Shown here piece after piece: positions 47,028-57,322 of a stretch of DNA of 59,787 nt. The stretch is from positions 1 through 59,787 of the forward strand of contig JAPOUL010000032.1 of NCBI GenBank assembly GCA_026708685.1, written 5' to 3'. Under the pieces are notes generated by a model. That model saw only the letters and a list, made by a program, of their open reading frames with translations, searched no databases and was not told the origin of the DNA. The stretch's first letter is position 1. Each line of letters opens with the position of its first letter. A program made the translations under genes and the position numbers. The DNA is from Bacteroidota bacterium (GTDB lineage Bacteria; Bacteroidota; Rhodothermia; Rhodothermales; Bin80).

Positions 47028-47976
47028 GCGTCATGAAGGAATGGTTAATTTTATCAAGAACGTATGAAAATGTGCGCCGTAGCCCCTCATCGCGGTCTAC
47101 AATGGGGTTCCAGTCCAGCAATTTTTGAGCAAGAGAAATATCAGGCTGTCGACTCTGTGGATCATCTTCAGGCAAGGGATGATGTTCAATTGTACTTGAG
47201 CTATTGGCCATGTCAATAATCTTACGAGCAAAGTCAAGGATAGAGATTTCTTCGCAACATCCAATATTCACGGGCGAATCAATGTCACAGTAAAGAAGTC
47301 TAACAATTCCCTCAATCGTGTCATCAACATAGGTAAAAGATCGCGTTTGTTCACCCGTTCCATGAACGGTGATGGGTTCATTACAGAGGGCTTGCCTCAT
47401 AAATGTTGGAAGGGCTCTCCCATCATGGAGGCGCATTCTTGGTCCATAGGTGTTGAAGATACGAACGATTCTTGTACTCAAGCCGTGATACCGATGATAG
47501 GCCATGGTCATGGCCTCTGCAAATCGTTTGGCTTCATCATAGACCCCTCTCAGTCCAACGGGATTCACATTCCCCCAGTAGTTCTCCTGTTGAGGGTGTT
47601 GGGTTGGATCACCATAGACTTCGCTGGTGGAAGCCAAAAGGAAGCAGGCATTTTTTGCCTTTGTGAGCCCAAGTGCATTATGTGTTCCGAGAGCACCAAC
47701 TTTGAGGGTCTGGATGGGCAGGCGCAGATAATCAATGGGTGAGGCAGGGCTTGCAAAATGAAGAACATAATCCAGGGGTCCGTCAATGGAGATATATTCG
47801 GTTACATCATGTTCGATCAACCGAAAACGGGGATGCTTGATGAGATGAGCAATATTATCATGCGACCCTGTTAGATAATTATCAATACAGATGACCTTGT
47901 GCCCATCATCAAGTAATCGGTCACAGAGATGAGACCCTAAGAATCCAGCACCACCTGTGATCAAGGTACGTAACAT
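47014..47976 (-). CDS. UDP-glucuronate decarboxylase-like NAD-dependent epimerase
   Basis: Extended SDR of 320 residues. The NAD motif is [16 protein letters not shown]. The UXS-type segment [14 protein letters not shown] follows, then [31 protein letters not shown] (Tyr-x-x-x-Lys) and [20 protein letters not shown]. These patterns point to UDP-xylose synthase or a close relative. It is the first gene of the nucleotide-sugar cluster. There are no glycosyltransferases or export genes in the window. Confidence 0.88.
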   Translation of the reverse strand: MLRTLITGGAGFLGSHLCDRLLDDGHKVICIDNYLTGSHDNIAHLIKHPRFRLIEHDVTEYISIDGPLDYVLHFASPASPIDYLRLPIQTLKVGALGTHNALGLTKAKNACFLLASTSEVYGDPTQHPQQENYWGNVNPVGLRGVYDEAKRFAEAMTMAYHRYHGLSTRIVRIFNTYGPRMRLHDGRALPTFMRQALCNEPITVHGTGEQTRSFTYVDDTIEGIVRLLYCDIDSPVNIGCCEEISILDFARKIIDMANSSSTIEHHPLPEDDPQSRQPDISLAQKLLDWNPIVDRDEGLRRTFSYVLDKINHSFMTHAPS

Positions 47977-48680
47977 ATAGGACGCAGTTCAGTGAAAGCC
48001 GTAAAGACCATGCCAATTATACACAAAGTTAACTCCTAAGTATCCAAGATGGACAAATTTAAGATAGTTGGAAGACTTTTGATGGACATCTTTAACAAGT
48101 GAGGATTTACGCTGTGCATTATGAAGGCTATCCTTGGGATTATATTGACAGTTGACTGTTAGGATGCGAGTGTTGCTCCAAAGCAGAAATATCCGTAGCC
48201 ACATCATTTCATTGCTTCAATCTGTAAGAACAATGTAGGATCTGCAACTTAGATGAACAGATGCACTTAATCATGCCGCTACTGCTACAACTTCCTTCGC
48301 AATGAATTCAGGAAGTGTTTATTCGATAGGATACCTTTCGGTTCATCGTAGATCCCAAACTGCTCAGATTTTTGAAGTGCTTGTTGAATCATGACAAAAA
48401 TGAAGGGGTTCATTCTTTGTTGGCATAGGATGAGAGCATCGGTAGGAGTGGATCAGTACCTGATTTCTTTTGATCTTCTCAGTTGGTTTAGACCTTTTTC
48501 CCAAGGAGCCATGTGTTTCCGCAGGACTGATAACAGGTAATGTTGGATGACTATGAAACATCGCGTAGATGATTTCACGGATTGCGGCATTATAGTAGCG
48601 TGATTACATGTAAGGTATCGTACAGAGACGTATGATTTAGTGAGATCCACACCTTAGATAAGGAAAGCATACAACTTGAG
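47977..48680. other. Intergenic with a possible coding relic
   Basis: These 704 bp have no complete gene. On the minus strand around 48290-48400 one frame reads like protein (VMIQQALQKSEQFGIYDEPK, then GILSNKHFLNSLRRKL and a stop), but it has no start. Another minus frame just upstream reads MFHSHPTLPVISPAETHGSL. These may be pieces of a frameshifted gene that I cannot identify. Confidence 0.4.
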
Positions 48681-50708
48681 TCAAGCAAAATCATGATCTA
48701 GACGATCAATAAGATCGGCTAGTTTGGACAGTCTAGCCTGCCGTTCAAGATAGTCTTTGTAACTGCGTTCGGCTTCAAGTACGAGCTGGTCGTAGGTTAC
48801 GTATCGTGCCCCAATTTGTTTAAGGTATCCCTCATTTCTCTGAGGTTTATGTATGGGAGTAGGTGGAGAGCCAAGAATTATGATAATTTCGATGTGGGAG
48901 GGCTCTTCTGGGTATTGTTCCTCCAAGCACTTTTGTAGGGCATCCCTGTATTTCTCAAGTTGTCCTACCAATGTTAATACGGGAACACGGCGATCATATT
49001 TTTTGAGTTCAATGATAATGTGTTTTCCCGCAGCCGTCTGATACCGAATGTCTATTCGGCCTCTCGCTTCCTCTTCACTGAGATTCGCATCAATGTCGGC
49101 GAATTCTTTCCTGACGGTTTCTTCAATTCTGGCATTGGAAGTGGCCCGTTCCCATGATGGATGCAACAGCCACAGGTGATCAAAGATGTGCCGCTGCAGT
49201 ACTTTTTCTAGGGCGGTCTTCCGAATCTCGGCAAATTCGGAAATCACCGCTAATCGCCCTGTCACTACCTCGTAATAGTGGGCCGCCTCAATCTCGTCAA
49301 TTCCAGTGATAAGTCGTACCAAGGTGTCAAAATTCTCCTTGGTTTTGAGCGTATCAAGGGTACTCAGCATATCTTTCAATGCCAATTTCCCAAAGGCCAA
49401 AATACTTGATTTATAGAGCTCCTTTAAGGTGTTTCTATCTCGAAGGTGCAGAGATTCAATTTTGCTGAACAGGCGCTCGGCAGTTTTCTTTTGATCGTGT
49501 CCTAGCCCATCATACCATTCTTTGATGGTTGGATAGACTAAAGCCCTCGTCTTACTGCGCTCTTTACGGAGCCCTGTCCACTCGCTTCGTACCGTCTTTA
49601 AAGCCTCACTCACAAAGCCAAGAACAGCGGTGTACCGTGGTGCATCTTCTTTCACGCTCTGGCGCCCACTGGTAATAATATCTTCGTCTTCGGTATCAAG
49701 AAAATCCGCATTGATCTCCCCCAGGACATAATCAGCGTAGACTCCAGCGTCTTTAAACTCAGGAAGCAGATCCTCGTGTACGAGCTTTCCTCTGGCCATC
49801 AAGACGATCGCATTGTTGACTTCGTCTATTGTCTCAGGTTTCTCTACCGTGCCAATCCACCCACTCACTTGATGAGTTTGCTGAGGGGCTTCATCAGCAG
49901 AAAGTTGAATCTCACCATTGATAAATTGCTTATGCTTCAATGCTCCAGCAGTAGTGGCCATGGCCTCCCCATGCTCTCCGAAATACCATAAAAACTCCAG
50001 CTTATCATGAAATCCCCGATCCGCAGGGGTGATAGGCTCTCCATTAATGCTTACATCAAAGCCATGATCTGATCCGATAATACTGAACCGACGGGCAAGA
50101 CGTCGTCGTAAGAATGGAACAGTTCTTGAAAGATCCCTTTTTAGGTTACGCAGGACAAGGCGGGTTCCCTGTTCAAGGGAAGTGATGTCTGGTTGAATAG
50201 GTTCTGGATGATAGACATCGTTTTCTTCCCCTCTAATGCTGGATTCTATGGCATTGCGGTCCATTAGGAAGGCATTTACTTGCCCATCCTTGACGGTGTG
50301 TACCTCAATCATTTGGGCAATAGAAAAGGCGGACAGTTTTCCGATACCCTTGCGACCCATCACTGGTCGACCTCCTTGAGTAATCTCTCCTTCCTTACGG
50401 CGTTCATAGCCAACCTTCAGGAAGCGTTCATTGAATTCATCAAGCATCATGCCACACCCTGTGTCTATGACCTCAATCATTCCTTCATCAGTATTGACAG
50501 AGATTTTCACAGAGGATGCGTCTGCATCCCAAGAATTGGCGACAAGTTCAGATAACACTGCAGGAATGTTGGAATAAAGTCCAATGCCCAAGTGACGCAG
50601 GACATTAAGACTAAGCGTCATTTTGTAGAGAGGAGTTTCACTCATTTGAAAAGGCCTTTTGAGCAACGTTCGTACCCTTTCATTATGAATACGTTCCTGC
50701 GAGGCCAT
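48681..50708 (-). CDS. GHKL ATPase with C-terminal PD-(D/E)XK-like nuclease domain
   Basis: The product is 675 residues. The N-terminal GHKL (Hsp90/MORC/MutL-type) ATPase shows the N box AVLSELVANSWDADA (about 50-64), G1 motif IDTGCGM (81-87) and G2 GRKGIGKLSAF (118-128). A transducer-like region follows, then a helical middle (about 330-540). The C-terminus has a nuclease-like core: Asp 553 in GRIDIRY, Glu 567 and Lys 569 in KHIIIELKKYD, then VLTLVGQLEKYRDAL, similar to Shedu/NucS-type domains. ATP-clamp plus nuclease architecture is typical of bacterial defence proteins. It stands alone between the sugar cluster and small envelope genes. The role is inferred. Confidence 0.75.
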   Translation of the reverse strand: MASQERIHNERVRTLLKRPFQMSETPLYKMTLSLNVLRHLGIGLYSNIPAVLSELVANSWDADASSVKISVNTDEGMIEVIDTGCGMMLDEFNERFLKVGYERRKEGEITQGGRPVMGRKGIGKLSAFSIAQMIEVHTVKDGQVNAFLMDRNAIESSIRGEENDVYHPEPIQPDITSLEQGTRLVLRNLKRDLSRTVPFLRRRLARRFSIIGSDHGFDVSINGEPITPADRGFHDKLEFLWYFGEHGEAMATTAGALKHKQFINGEIQLSADEAPQQTHQVSGWIGTVEKPETIDEVNNAIVLMARGKLVHEDLLPEFKDAGVYADYVLGEINADFLDTEDEDIITSGRQSVKEDAPRYTAVLGFVSEALKTVRSEWTGLRKERSKTRALVYPTIKEWYDGLGHDQKKTAERLFSKIESLHLRDRNTLKELYKSSILAFGKLALKDMLSTLDTLKTKENFDTLVRLITGIDEIEAAHYYEVVTGRLAVISEFAEIRKTALEKVLQRHIFDHLWLLHPSWERATSNARIEETVRKEFADIDANLSEEEARGRIDIRYQTAAGKHIIIELKKYDRRVPVLTLVGQLEKYRDALQKCLEEQYPEEPSHIEIIIILGSPPTPIHKPQRNEGYLKQIGARYVTYDQLVLEAERSYKDYLERQARLSKLADLIDRLDHDFA

Positions 50709-51261
50709 AGATGAAATCCATGATTCAAATGACTTGGCAGGGTTCCAAACACGAGGTGATCATTTCGTAATTCAACTGATCACATTAGAAGAAATGGATG
50801 CTACATAAAGAGCAAGGGTAGATTGAACGGGCGTAGCATGGCATCTTCATTCTTCATGAGCTGTTGGAGATGCATTTTTAATGTGAAGGATCATCTACTA
50901 CAAAAACGATGATGAAGTGGATAACCCTAGATCAGTAATAGATCCCAAATGTGGAACATTTCGTTTCTTCATTGTATAATCCGTTTTTCATTCAATCATG
51001 GGACTCCGTTAATGGATGCTCATCATCATACTGTGACATTGATTGGGTCTGATGATCAGATGACCGAATTGTTGCATTGCCAATGACAGCAGTGTATCCA
51101 AGTGTGGATGCATACTACGAGCATGGCGGTTCACCGATAGCATGGGGTGCATTGATGTTGGTTGATGTATGCCCCACGATTCATTCTTGTGTTGATCTTG
51201 AAATTGGTCGTTCTAAGGCCAGATTACAAGAACCATCACCTTTTAGAACAAATCTACGATT
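50709..51261. other. Region between the ATPase and the second ExbD-like gene
   Basis: It contains two short frames linked by ATGA overlaps: 51012-51086 (24 codons) and 51083-51265 (60 codons), the latter overlapping the ExbD-like ATG. Both lack recognisable features. The rest of the gap is AT-rich and should hold the divergent promoters. Confidence 0.4.
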
Positions 51262-51265
51262 ATGA
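51083..51265 (+). CDS. Hypothetical 60-aa frame coupled to the ExbD-like gene
   Basis: The frame starts at ATG 51083 and ends in TGA within ATGA at the ExbD-like start (51262). No membrane segment or known motif is visible. The double ATGA overlap (with the 24-codon frame before it and with the ExbD-like gene after it) is the only support. It may be just an upstream frame that couples translation. Confidence 0.25.
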   Translation: MTAVYPSVDAYYEHGGSPIAWGALMLVDVCPTIHSCVDLEIGRSKARLQEPSPFRTNLRL

Positions 51266-51645
51266 AAGGAGATCAGTCTGATATTATGGTGTTTATTGAT
51301 TTGGGATTTGTTTTATTGGTGGGATTTCTGATCCTATCTGAAACAGCTCCCCTCTACAATGTGGCCCTGCCTGGATCGTCCGATGACGAGACAACCGAAG
51401 AAGTGCAATTGACAATATTAAATCTTCACTTTTCTCCAAGTGCTTTTCTTTTGGAGAGTCAAGGTGAGGTTGAGTGTCAGACACAATCATTTGATGCGCT
51501 CATTGGATGCATGGAAGAGGTGAATGAGTCTACGTCAAACCCCGTATTCGTATTGATCCCCGAAGAAACGGCAACTGTTCAGCACCTTGTTGCTCTGCTT
51601 GATCTCTGCGAGTTCAGTCAATGGCAGTGTAGCGTAGAAAATTGA
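51262..51645 (+). CDS. ExbD/TolR-like single-pass membrane protein (second copy)
   Basis: The product has 127 residues: a short charged head, one helix (IMVFIDLGFVLLVGFLILSE) that includes an Asp near its start as in ExbD/TolR, and a periplasmic domain with VQLTILNLHFSPSAFLLESQ. The plan matches the ExbD-like gene at 10.6 kb (Asp-led helix, then a similar beta-rich stretch). No ExbB-like gene is adjacent, so it may share the channel protein at 13.6 kb. The periplasmic part has four Cys in total, which could form disulfides. Confidence 0.55.
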   Translation: MKGDQSDIMVFIDLGFVLLVGFLILSETAPLYNVALPGSSDDETTEEVQLTILNLHFSPSAFLLESQGEVECQTQSFDALIGCMEEVNESTSNPVFVLIPEETATVQHLVALLDLCEFSQWQCSVEN

Positions 51646-51878
51646 TTCACAGGTGAATATATGATGCTCATTCCCTCATCACAACGTGTATTGGGTTGAG
51701 TCTTTCCCATTTGATGGTAGAATTGAAATGATCCGGTATCATTTTGTGGATCCAGATATCCTGTAAGGGCTTTTGGTCATGGAGCATTCATCCGTGAAAT
51801 GAATTTAATGGGCATCATCAAAGTTTTCAGTCTTTTTGATCGTAGTTTCTAAGTTTCATCTTTTTTAATCGTTACTAT

Positions 51879-51949
51879 TGCCCGGTCGTCTAATGGCAGG
51901 ACAGCGGCCTTTGGAGCCGTCGGTGGAGGTTCGAGTCCTCCCCGGGCAA
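51879..51949 (+). tRNA. tRNA-Gln (TTG)
   Basis: A 71-nt cloverleaf. Acceptor TGCCCGG pairs with CCGGGCA, anticodon stem GCGGC/GCCGT has loop CTTTGGA giving anticodon TTG, and the T arm is GGAGG-TTCGAGT-CCTCC. Discriminator A. CCA is not encoded. It lies 28 bp before prs. Confidence 0.94.
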
Positions 51950-51977
51950 CGTTGCTGATTCAATCTCAGATACGTTT

Positions 51978-52919
51978 ATGCCATTTCGGGAATTACCCAT
52001 CGGAATCTTTACAGGAAGCAGCAATCCAGTGCTGGCCGAAAAGATTGCGGAAGCCTATGGTCAGCCCTTGGGAAAACTCAGTCGTATTGTTTTCTCCGAC
52101 GGAGAGCTGTATGCCAAGTATCAGGAGTCTATTCGTGGGCGGGATCTCTTTATCGTACAGAGTACGTACCCCAATGCAGACAGTTGGATGGAACTTCTGC
52201 TGTTAATTGATGCCGCGAAGAGAGCATCTGCTGATCGAATTAACGCGGTCATTCCCTATTTTGGCTATGCACGACAGGAGCGAAAGGACCAGCCTCGGGT
52301 TCCGATTGCTGCCAAGCTCATGGCGGATCTCCTGCAGACTGCAGGGATCAACCGTGTGTTAACAATGGATTTGCATGCTTCACAGATCCAGGGATTTTTT
52401 GATGTTCCGGTGGATCATTTGTATGCTTCGGCCGTATTCAAGGGCTATTTTCAAAAAATCCGATTGACCAATCTTGTGGTTGTAGCTCCTGATGTGGGTG
52501 CCATTAAGATGGCACGTGCCTATGCCAATAGGCTGGATGCAGAGCTTGCAGTGATTGACAAGCGTCGCCCACATCCCAATGAGGCTGAGATCATGAACAT
52601 TATTGGTGAAGTCAACGGTAAAAATGTACTCCTGATAGACGATATCATTGACACTGCCGGAACGCTCACCAATGCTGCCAACTCTCTTAGAGATGCAGGT
52701 GCGCATGAAATCATGGCCGCATGTACTCATCCACTCTTATCTGGAAAAGCTTACGAACGTATTGAGGCATCCGTTTTGAGCAAACTCTTGGTAACGGACA
52801 GTATTCCTCTCAAGCGTCATTCGGATCGCATTGAGGTGGTGAGTGTTGCTGAAATGTTCGCGGATGCCATTCGCAGGATTGCGACGGATGATTCGGTATC
52901 CACATTATTTAACCCTTAA
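51978..52919 (+). CDS. prs: Ribose-phosphate pyrophosphokinase
   Basis: Makes PRPP from ribose 5-phosphate and ATP. The product of 313 residues has the N-terminal IGIFTGSSNPVLAEKIAEAY, the ATP loop YFGYARQERKDQPRVPIAAK, MDLHASQIQGFFDVPVDHLY, flexible loop DKRRPHPNEA, and the PRPP-binding VLLIDDIIDTAGTL. Length is normal. It is followed 10 bp later by rplY, and then pth. Confidence 0.97.
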   Translation: MPFRELPIGIFTGSSNPVLAEKIAEAYGQPLGKLSRIVFSDGELYAKYQESIRGRDLFIVQSTYPNADSWMELLLLIDAAKRASADRINAVIPYFGYARQERKDQPRVPIAAKLMADLLQTAGINRVLTMDLHASQIQGFFDVPVDHLYASAVFKGYFQKIRLTNLVVVAPDVGAIKMARAYANRLDAELAVIDKRRPHPNEAEIMNIIGEVNGKNVLLIDDIIDTAGTLTNAANSLRDAGAHEIMAACTHPLLSGKAYERIEASVLSKLLVTDSIPLKRHSDRIEVVSVAEMFADAIRRIATDDSVSTLFNP

Positions 52920-52929
52920 GTACCTACTC

Positions 52930-53541
52930 ATGAATGTAATTTCCATCCATGCTCAAGCACGTACGCCAGGAAAGGCTTCTGCCAGAGCTGCTCGTCGTGA
53001 AGGCAATGTCCCATGCGTTTTGTATGGAAGGCATGTAGACGCACATTCGTTTGTGACAAGTGAGCGAAGCTTGCACCCCCTGATCTACACTAACCGAACT
53101 CATATTGTCAATGTGAGCCTTGGTGAGGACAGCTGGGAATGTATTATGAAGGACATCGCTTACCATCCTGTGACGGATCGGCCGATGCATGTTGATTTTC
53201 AAGCTCTTCAGGCTGGCGAGAAGGTTACGCTCACTGTACCCTTAAACTATACAGGCATTTCTGTTGGACAGTCTTTGGGTGGGCATCCAAGTTATGTAGT
53301 GAATGAACTTACGGTTACATGTTATCCCAAAGATATTCCGACTCAAATTGATGTAGATATCACAGATGTGGAAATTGGTGGATCCATCTATTTGCGTGAT
53401 CTTACCGAGGAGACGCTAGAGTTTTCAGCTCCCCAAGATCAAATCTTAATGTCGGTCGTGCGTCCGAGAGTTCAACTGGAGGAAGAAGAAGTTGACGGAG
53501 AGGTGGAGGAAGAGTCCACCGAAGAAGAAGAGAGCACATAG
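52930..53541 (+). CDS. rplY: Ribosomal protein L25 (long, Ctc type)
   Basis: The product is 203 residues from ATG 52930. The N-terminal L25 domain reads ARTPGKASARAARREGNVPC, then VLYG, with HPVTDRPMHVDFQAL. A TL5/Ctc-like C-terminal domain follows (VPLNYTGISVGQSLGG), and a very acidic Glu-rich tail of about 25 residues. It binds 5S rRNA. The position between prs and pth is widespread. Confidence 0.93.
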   Translation: MNVISIHAQARTPGKASARAARREGNVPCVLYGRHVDAHSFVTSERSLHPLIYTNRTHIVNVSLGEDSWECIMKDIAYHPVTDRPMHVDFQALQAGEKVTLTVPLNYTGISVGQSLGGHPSYVVNELTVTCYPKDIPTQIDVDITDVEIGGSIYLRDLTEETLEFSAPQDQILMSVVRPRVQLEEEEVDGEVEEESTEEEEST

Positions 53542-53558
53542 ACATTTGGCTGGTCCGC

Positions 53559-54191
53559 ATGGCACAAAAACAGCGCCTCATCCTTGGACTGGGCAATCCA
53601 GGTTCAACCTATGAGGGCACGCGACATAATGTAGGCTTTGAGGTGATCGATCGAATCGCGGAACGTTGTGGTATCGTGCTTCAGCCACATTCACCTACCA
53701 ATTCAATTACAGGTCGGGGAAGATGGCGCGGTTATTCTTTCGTGATGGCGAAACCACTCACATGGATGAACCTTAGTGGACAGACCGCTAGGAGTTATCA
53801 GCGCAGAATGCGTCTTGACAGCCGGGAGATTCTTGTTATTCTGGATGATATTCACTTACCTTTTGGAGTGGTAAGGATGCGTAAAGGCGGTGGATCTGGC
53901 GGCCATAATGGAATGCAGAATATCATTGACGCTCTGGGGAGCGATCAGATTCCTAGATTACGAATTGGTATCAGTGGAGATTTTGAACGCGGAGGTCAAT
54001 CTGACTATGTACTCTCTCGTTTTGATGATCAGGAGATTGCATTGTTAGATCAGATTCTAGATCATGCCCGAGATGCCACCCTTGAATTTATCAACAAGGG
54101 AGTGGAGGGTGCAATGAATCGATTTAACAGGCAATTGCAGCTGGATGAACACTTGACCGACACTGTTCCATGCGATGCTGTTGAACCTTGA
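53559..54191 (+). CDS. pth: Peptidyl-tRNA hydrolase
   Basis: Releases tRNA from stalled peptidyl-tRNA. The product of 210 residues has LILGLGNPGSTYEGTRHNVG with the Asn and catalytic His, KPLTWMNLSGQTAR, ILVILDDIHLPFGVVRMRKG with the active-site Asp, and GGSGGHNGMQNII. The C-terminus is slightly long. It is the last gene of the prs-rplY-pth run. Confidence 0.96.
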   Translation: MAQKQRLILGLGNPGSTYEGTRHNVGFEVIDRIAERCGIVLQPHSPTNSITGRGRWRGYSFVMAKPLTWMNLSGQTARSYQRRMRLDSREILVILDDIHLPFGVVRMRKGGGSGGHNGMQNIIDALGSDQIPRLRIGISGDFERGGQSDYVLSRFDDQEIALLDQILDHARDATLEFINKGVEGAMNRFNRQLQLDEHLTDTVPCDAVEP

Positions 54192-54268
54192 CCAAGTCCT
54201 TCTATGTCAACATTTTTGTCTAAGAGGACGCTTTATTCAAACCAAATTATCTGAAATTTAACAGATTT

Positions 54269-56377
54269 ATGCAATCAGTTCAATTAATTTTATTAGTGTG
54301 CACTTGTGGCGTAGTTGCCCTCGTGTTTGCCTGGCTTCGGGCTCGGTGGGTGTCTAAACAGGATCCAGGTACGGACGAGATGAGAGCGATTGCTGGGTAT
54401 ATTGCACGAGGTGCCCAGGCATTTCTGAACCGTGAATATCGTGTGATTGCCATTTTTGTCGTATCGGTTGCTGCACTTTTGGTGTTCACGGGTCTCATGA
54501 GTGATGCTGATACGGGGCAGTCTCCCATGGTTGCTGTTTCCTTTTTTGTAGGAGCTTTCTGTAGTGGTGCCGCTGGGTTTATTGGGATGCGAGTGGCAAC
54601 CAAGGCGAATGTGCGCACCACGAATGCTGCCCGAACCGGTTTAGCACCTGCACTCAACATTGCCTTCTCTGGTGGGTTGGTCATGGGATTATGCGTTGTG
54701 GGTCTTGGTATTCTTGGACTGGGAGGACTTTTTTTAGCATACAGTGAATTAACCAACTGGTCAACCGTGCGAGTAATTGAAGTGATTTCTGGTTTTTCTT
54801 TGGGTGCTTCGTCCATTGCATTGTTTGCACGTGTAGGCGGTGGAATTTATACCAAAGCTGCAGATGTTGGCGCGGACTTGGCTGGAAAGGTGTATGAGGG
54901 AATTCCAGAAGATGATCCCCGTAATCCAGCGACGATTGCTGATAATGTGGGCGATAATGTGGGCGATGTTGCTGGAATGGGAGCGGATCTTTTTGAGAGT
55001 TATGTTGGCTCCATCATCGGTGCAATGGTCTTAGGAACCGGTTTTCTGGCCGTATTTGACGGATCTACCGCGGCCTTGGGAAGTTTGAGTGCTGTTCTTT
55101 TGCCCCTTGTATTGGGAGCTGTTGGGATTCTTGTTTCCGTTCTCGGCTCGTTTTTTGTTCGGGTCAAGGAGGGTGGTAATCCACAGCGGGGCCTCAATTT
55201 AGGTGAATTTGGTGCAAGTGGAGTGATGGCGATCCTTGCATTTTTTGTCATTACATGGATGCTTCCCAGCGAGTGGGTTGCCACCACGAGTATTGTGGGA
55301 GAACGCACCTATACTGCCTTAGGTGTCTTTTTCTCTATGGTGATTGGCTTATCTGCTGGCGTTTTGATTGGATTGGCCACCGAGTATTTTACGGCGACGA
55401 CGACCCAGCCAACCTATCTGATTGCGAAACAGAGTATGACGGGTGCGGCCACCAATATTATTTCGGGATTAGGGACAGGAATGTACTCTACGGGTGTTCC
55501 TGCTTTGGTTCTTGCCTTGGCTATTGTTGGTGCGTTCAGTACGGCAGGTTTGTATGGGATTGCGATTGCAGCGGTTGGGATGCTTTCAGTGACGGGGATT
55601 CAGTTAGCGGTAGATGCGTATGGGCCAATTAGTGACAATGCTGGTGGCATTGCAGAAATGAGTCATCTTCCCGCGGAGGTTCGTGAGCGAACTGACAAAC
55701 TTGATGCTGTAGGCAATACAACGGCGGCTATTGGAAAGGGATTTGCCATTGGCTCGGCAGCTTTGACGGCCCTTGCCCTTTTTGCAGCGTTCATGCAACA
55801 GACTGGTTTGGAGACCATCAATGTGGCACAGCCCAATATTCTTGCGGGATTGCTGATTGGTGCTACCCTTCCGTACGTATTCAGTGCGATGGCTATGGCT
55901 GCAGTAGGACGTGCCTCTGCTGATATGATTCGTGAGGTGGGACGACAGTTCAATGAAATTTCTGGACTTCGTGAAGGTACTGCGACTGCTGAGTATGCCA
56001 AGTGTGTGGATATTTCTACAGCAGCGGCTATACGCGAAATGGTCGCACCTGGACTTCTAGCCATTCTGCTTCCTGTCATTGTAGGATTTATTAGCATAGA
56101 TATGTTAGGTGGGCTCTTGGTTGGAGTAACGGTGTCGGGTGTTCTTTTTGCCATTTTTCAATCCAATGCAGGGGGAGCATGGGATAATGCCAAGAAGCGT
56201 ATTGAGGGGGGGATGAATATTAATGGTGAAATTTTGGGCAAAGGTACAGAGGCGCACAAGGCTGCGGTGGTTGGCGATACCGTGGGGGATCCATTCAAGG
56301 ACACTTCTGGTCCGAGTTTGAATATCCTGATTAAGTTGATTGCTGTGGTTGCACTGGTCATTGCTCCGTTATTGTAA
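54269..56377 (+). CDS. hppA: Membrane-bound ion-translocating pyrophosphatase, K+-dependent type
   Basis: The 702-residue protein spans the membrane about 16 times and uses pyrophosphate to pump H+ or Na+. Substrate motifs: [40 protein letters not shown] and the C-terminal [17 protein letters not shown]. In [18 protein letters not shown] the Ala after GNTTA marks the K+-dependent class; the K+-independent class has Lys there. Whether it pumps Na+ or H+ cannot be told for certain. Confidence 0.95.
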   Translation: MQSVQLILLVCTCGVVALVFAWLRARWVSKQDPGTDEMRAIAGYIARGAQAFLNREYRVIAIFVVSVAALLVFTGLMSDADTGQSPMVAVSFFVGAFCSGAAGFIGMRVATKANVRTTNAARTGLAPALNIAFSGGLVMGLCVVGLGILGLGGLFLAYSELTNWSTVRVIEVISGFSLGASSIALFARVGGGIYTKAADVGADLAGKVYEGIPEDDPRNPATIADNVGDNVGDVAGMGADLFESYVGSIIGAMVLGTGFLAVFDGSTAALGSLSAVLLPLVLGAVGILVSVLGSFFVRVKEGGNPQRGLNLGEFGASGVMAILAFFVITWMLPSEWVATTSIVGERTYTALGVFFSMVIGLSAGVLIGLATEYFTATTTQPTYLIAKQSMTGAATNIISGLGTGMYSTGVPALVLALAIVGAFSTAGLYGIAIAAVGMLSVTGIQLAVDAYGPISDNAGGIAEMSHLPAEVRERTDKLDAVGNTTAAIGKGFAIGSAALTALALFAAFMQQTGLETINVAQPNILAGLLIGATLPYVFSAMAMAAVGRASADMIREVGRQFNEISGLREGTATAEYAKCVDISTAAAIREMVAPGLLAILLPVIVGFISIDMLGGLLVGVTVSGVLFAIFQSNAGGAWDNAKKRIEGGMNINGEILGKGTEAHKAAVVGDTVGDPFKDTSGPSLNILIKLIAVVALVIAPLL

Positions 56378-56525
56378 AGAGGGGTTTTCCAATCTTCATC
56401 CATATCATCTCATTAGATTCGGCTCATCCACTATGGATGCCATTTAGCCGTTTTGTGAGGTTGTATGTTTATAGCATTTTGAGACTGGATCATTGAGTAA
56501 ACAATGGATACTCATGATTCCCACA

Positions 56526-56543
56526 TGTCTTTTGCAAAACCTG
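56526..56543. repeat. Solo end of the MITE-like element
   Basis: TGTCTTTTGCAAAACCTG matches the terminal repeat of the elements at 57.2-58.1 kb, but no matching right end was found within about 150 bp. It is probably a fragment or an excision trace. Confidence 0.4.
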
Positions 56544-56714
56544 CTAACATTTCAATTGAGGATATGAATGCAATCCTCAGGCGAGAGATATATAAATCAG
56601 TAAAATGAACATTTTCTCAATATGAAGAGCACTGATCTAAATGAGTGACAGACACAAAAGTTGGTTGATTATGTATTTTGGTTATATTTCAATTCGTCTC
56701 TGAATTTAGATCCA

Positions 56715-56958
56715 ATGGCTACGTCGTATAATGATCGTATAAACAGAATTGGTGGGAAGGCCCGGGTATACACGATGAAACGCTAAGGGAAAAACTTGAA
56801 CTGACCACATGGGACAGTGAGTTGTCATTGGTGTTCATACTGGAAACTACTATCTGGGCGAGACGGACGATCTTGCTATGAAGAATGCCCGAGAGCAACA
56901 ACCCTACGGTCTTTATTGCATCATTGACATAGGCCGAGTAACAAGAATTAGACAATAA
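56715..56958 (+). pseudogene. Decayed copy 1 of the small gene paired with an aspartic protease
   Basis: It opens MATSYNDRINRIGGKARVYT and hits TAA after about 23 codons. The homologous protein continues in another frame (L-R-E-K-L-E-L-T, then after a one-base loss relative to copy 2 a segment ending NAREQQPYGLYCIIDIGRV). It is therefore frameshifted at least twice. The family is a small protein usually found before clan AA aspartic proteases, as judged from copy 2 and its neighbour. It is inactive. Confidence 0.65.
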
Positions 56959-57200
56959 TCACCTTGTGTGATCATGAGCATATTGACCGCTACTCTGGAT
57001 GGAAGTTTTATGCTCTCTTATGAGATGATTTCTCTTCCAATCACTTACCCACATATCTCGCGTCTGAATGGTGTCCGCTGAAAGAGAGATGTATACCATC
57101 AGGGAATGCATCATTTCTTTGTTAAAAAGTAGCACTGGTCCATTTGATGATGGACACAAAAGTTGGTTGATTAATATATTTTGCGTACATTTCTTCTCAA

Positions 57201-57303
57201 ATGAGCCTTTTGCAAAACCTCACAATCAACTCCATAGAAACGCATCATAAGTGCTTCAGTGCATTGTTTTTTCTAAAAAGCGGAGGTTTTGCAAACGCCT
57301 CAT
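57201..57303. mobile_element. MITE-like element, copy A
   Basis: A 103-bp element with 21-bp terminal inverted repeats. The left ATGAGCCTTTTGCAAAACCT (plus C) and the right, read in reverse complement as ATGAGGCGTTTGCAAAACCT (plus C), differ at two positions. There is no coding capacity. It sits upstream of pseudogene copy 2, and the matching place in copy 1 (about 56690-56705) has no element, which gives an empty-site comparison. Confidence 0.75.
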
Positions 57304-57322
57304 CTATTAACATTTAGATCTT

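Noticed and set aside
51012..51086. 24-codon frame before the 60-codon frame upstream of the second ExbD-like gene
   Set aside because: The ATGA overlap is suggestive, but the peptide has no features and the composition is not informative.
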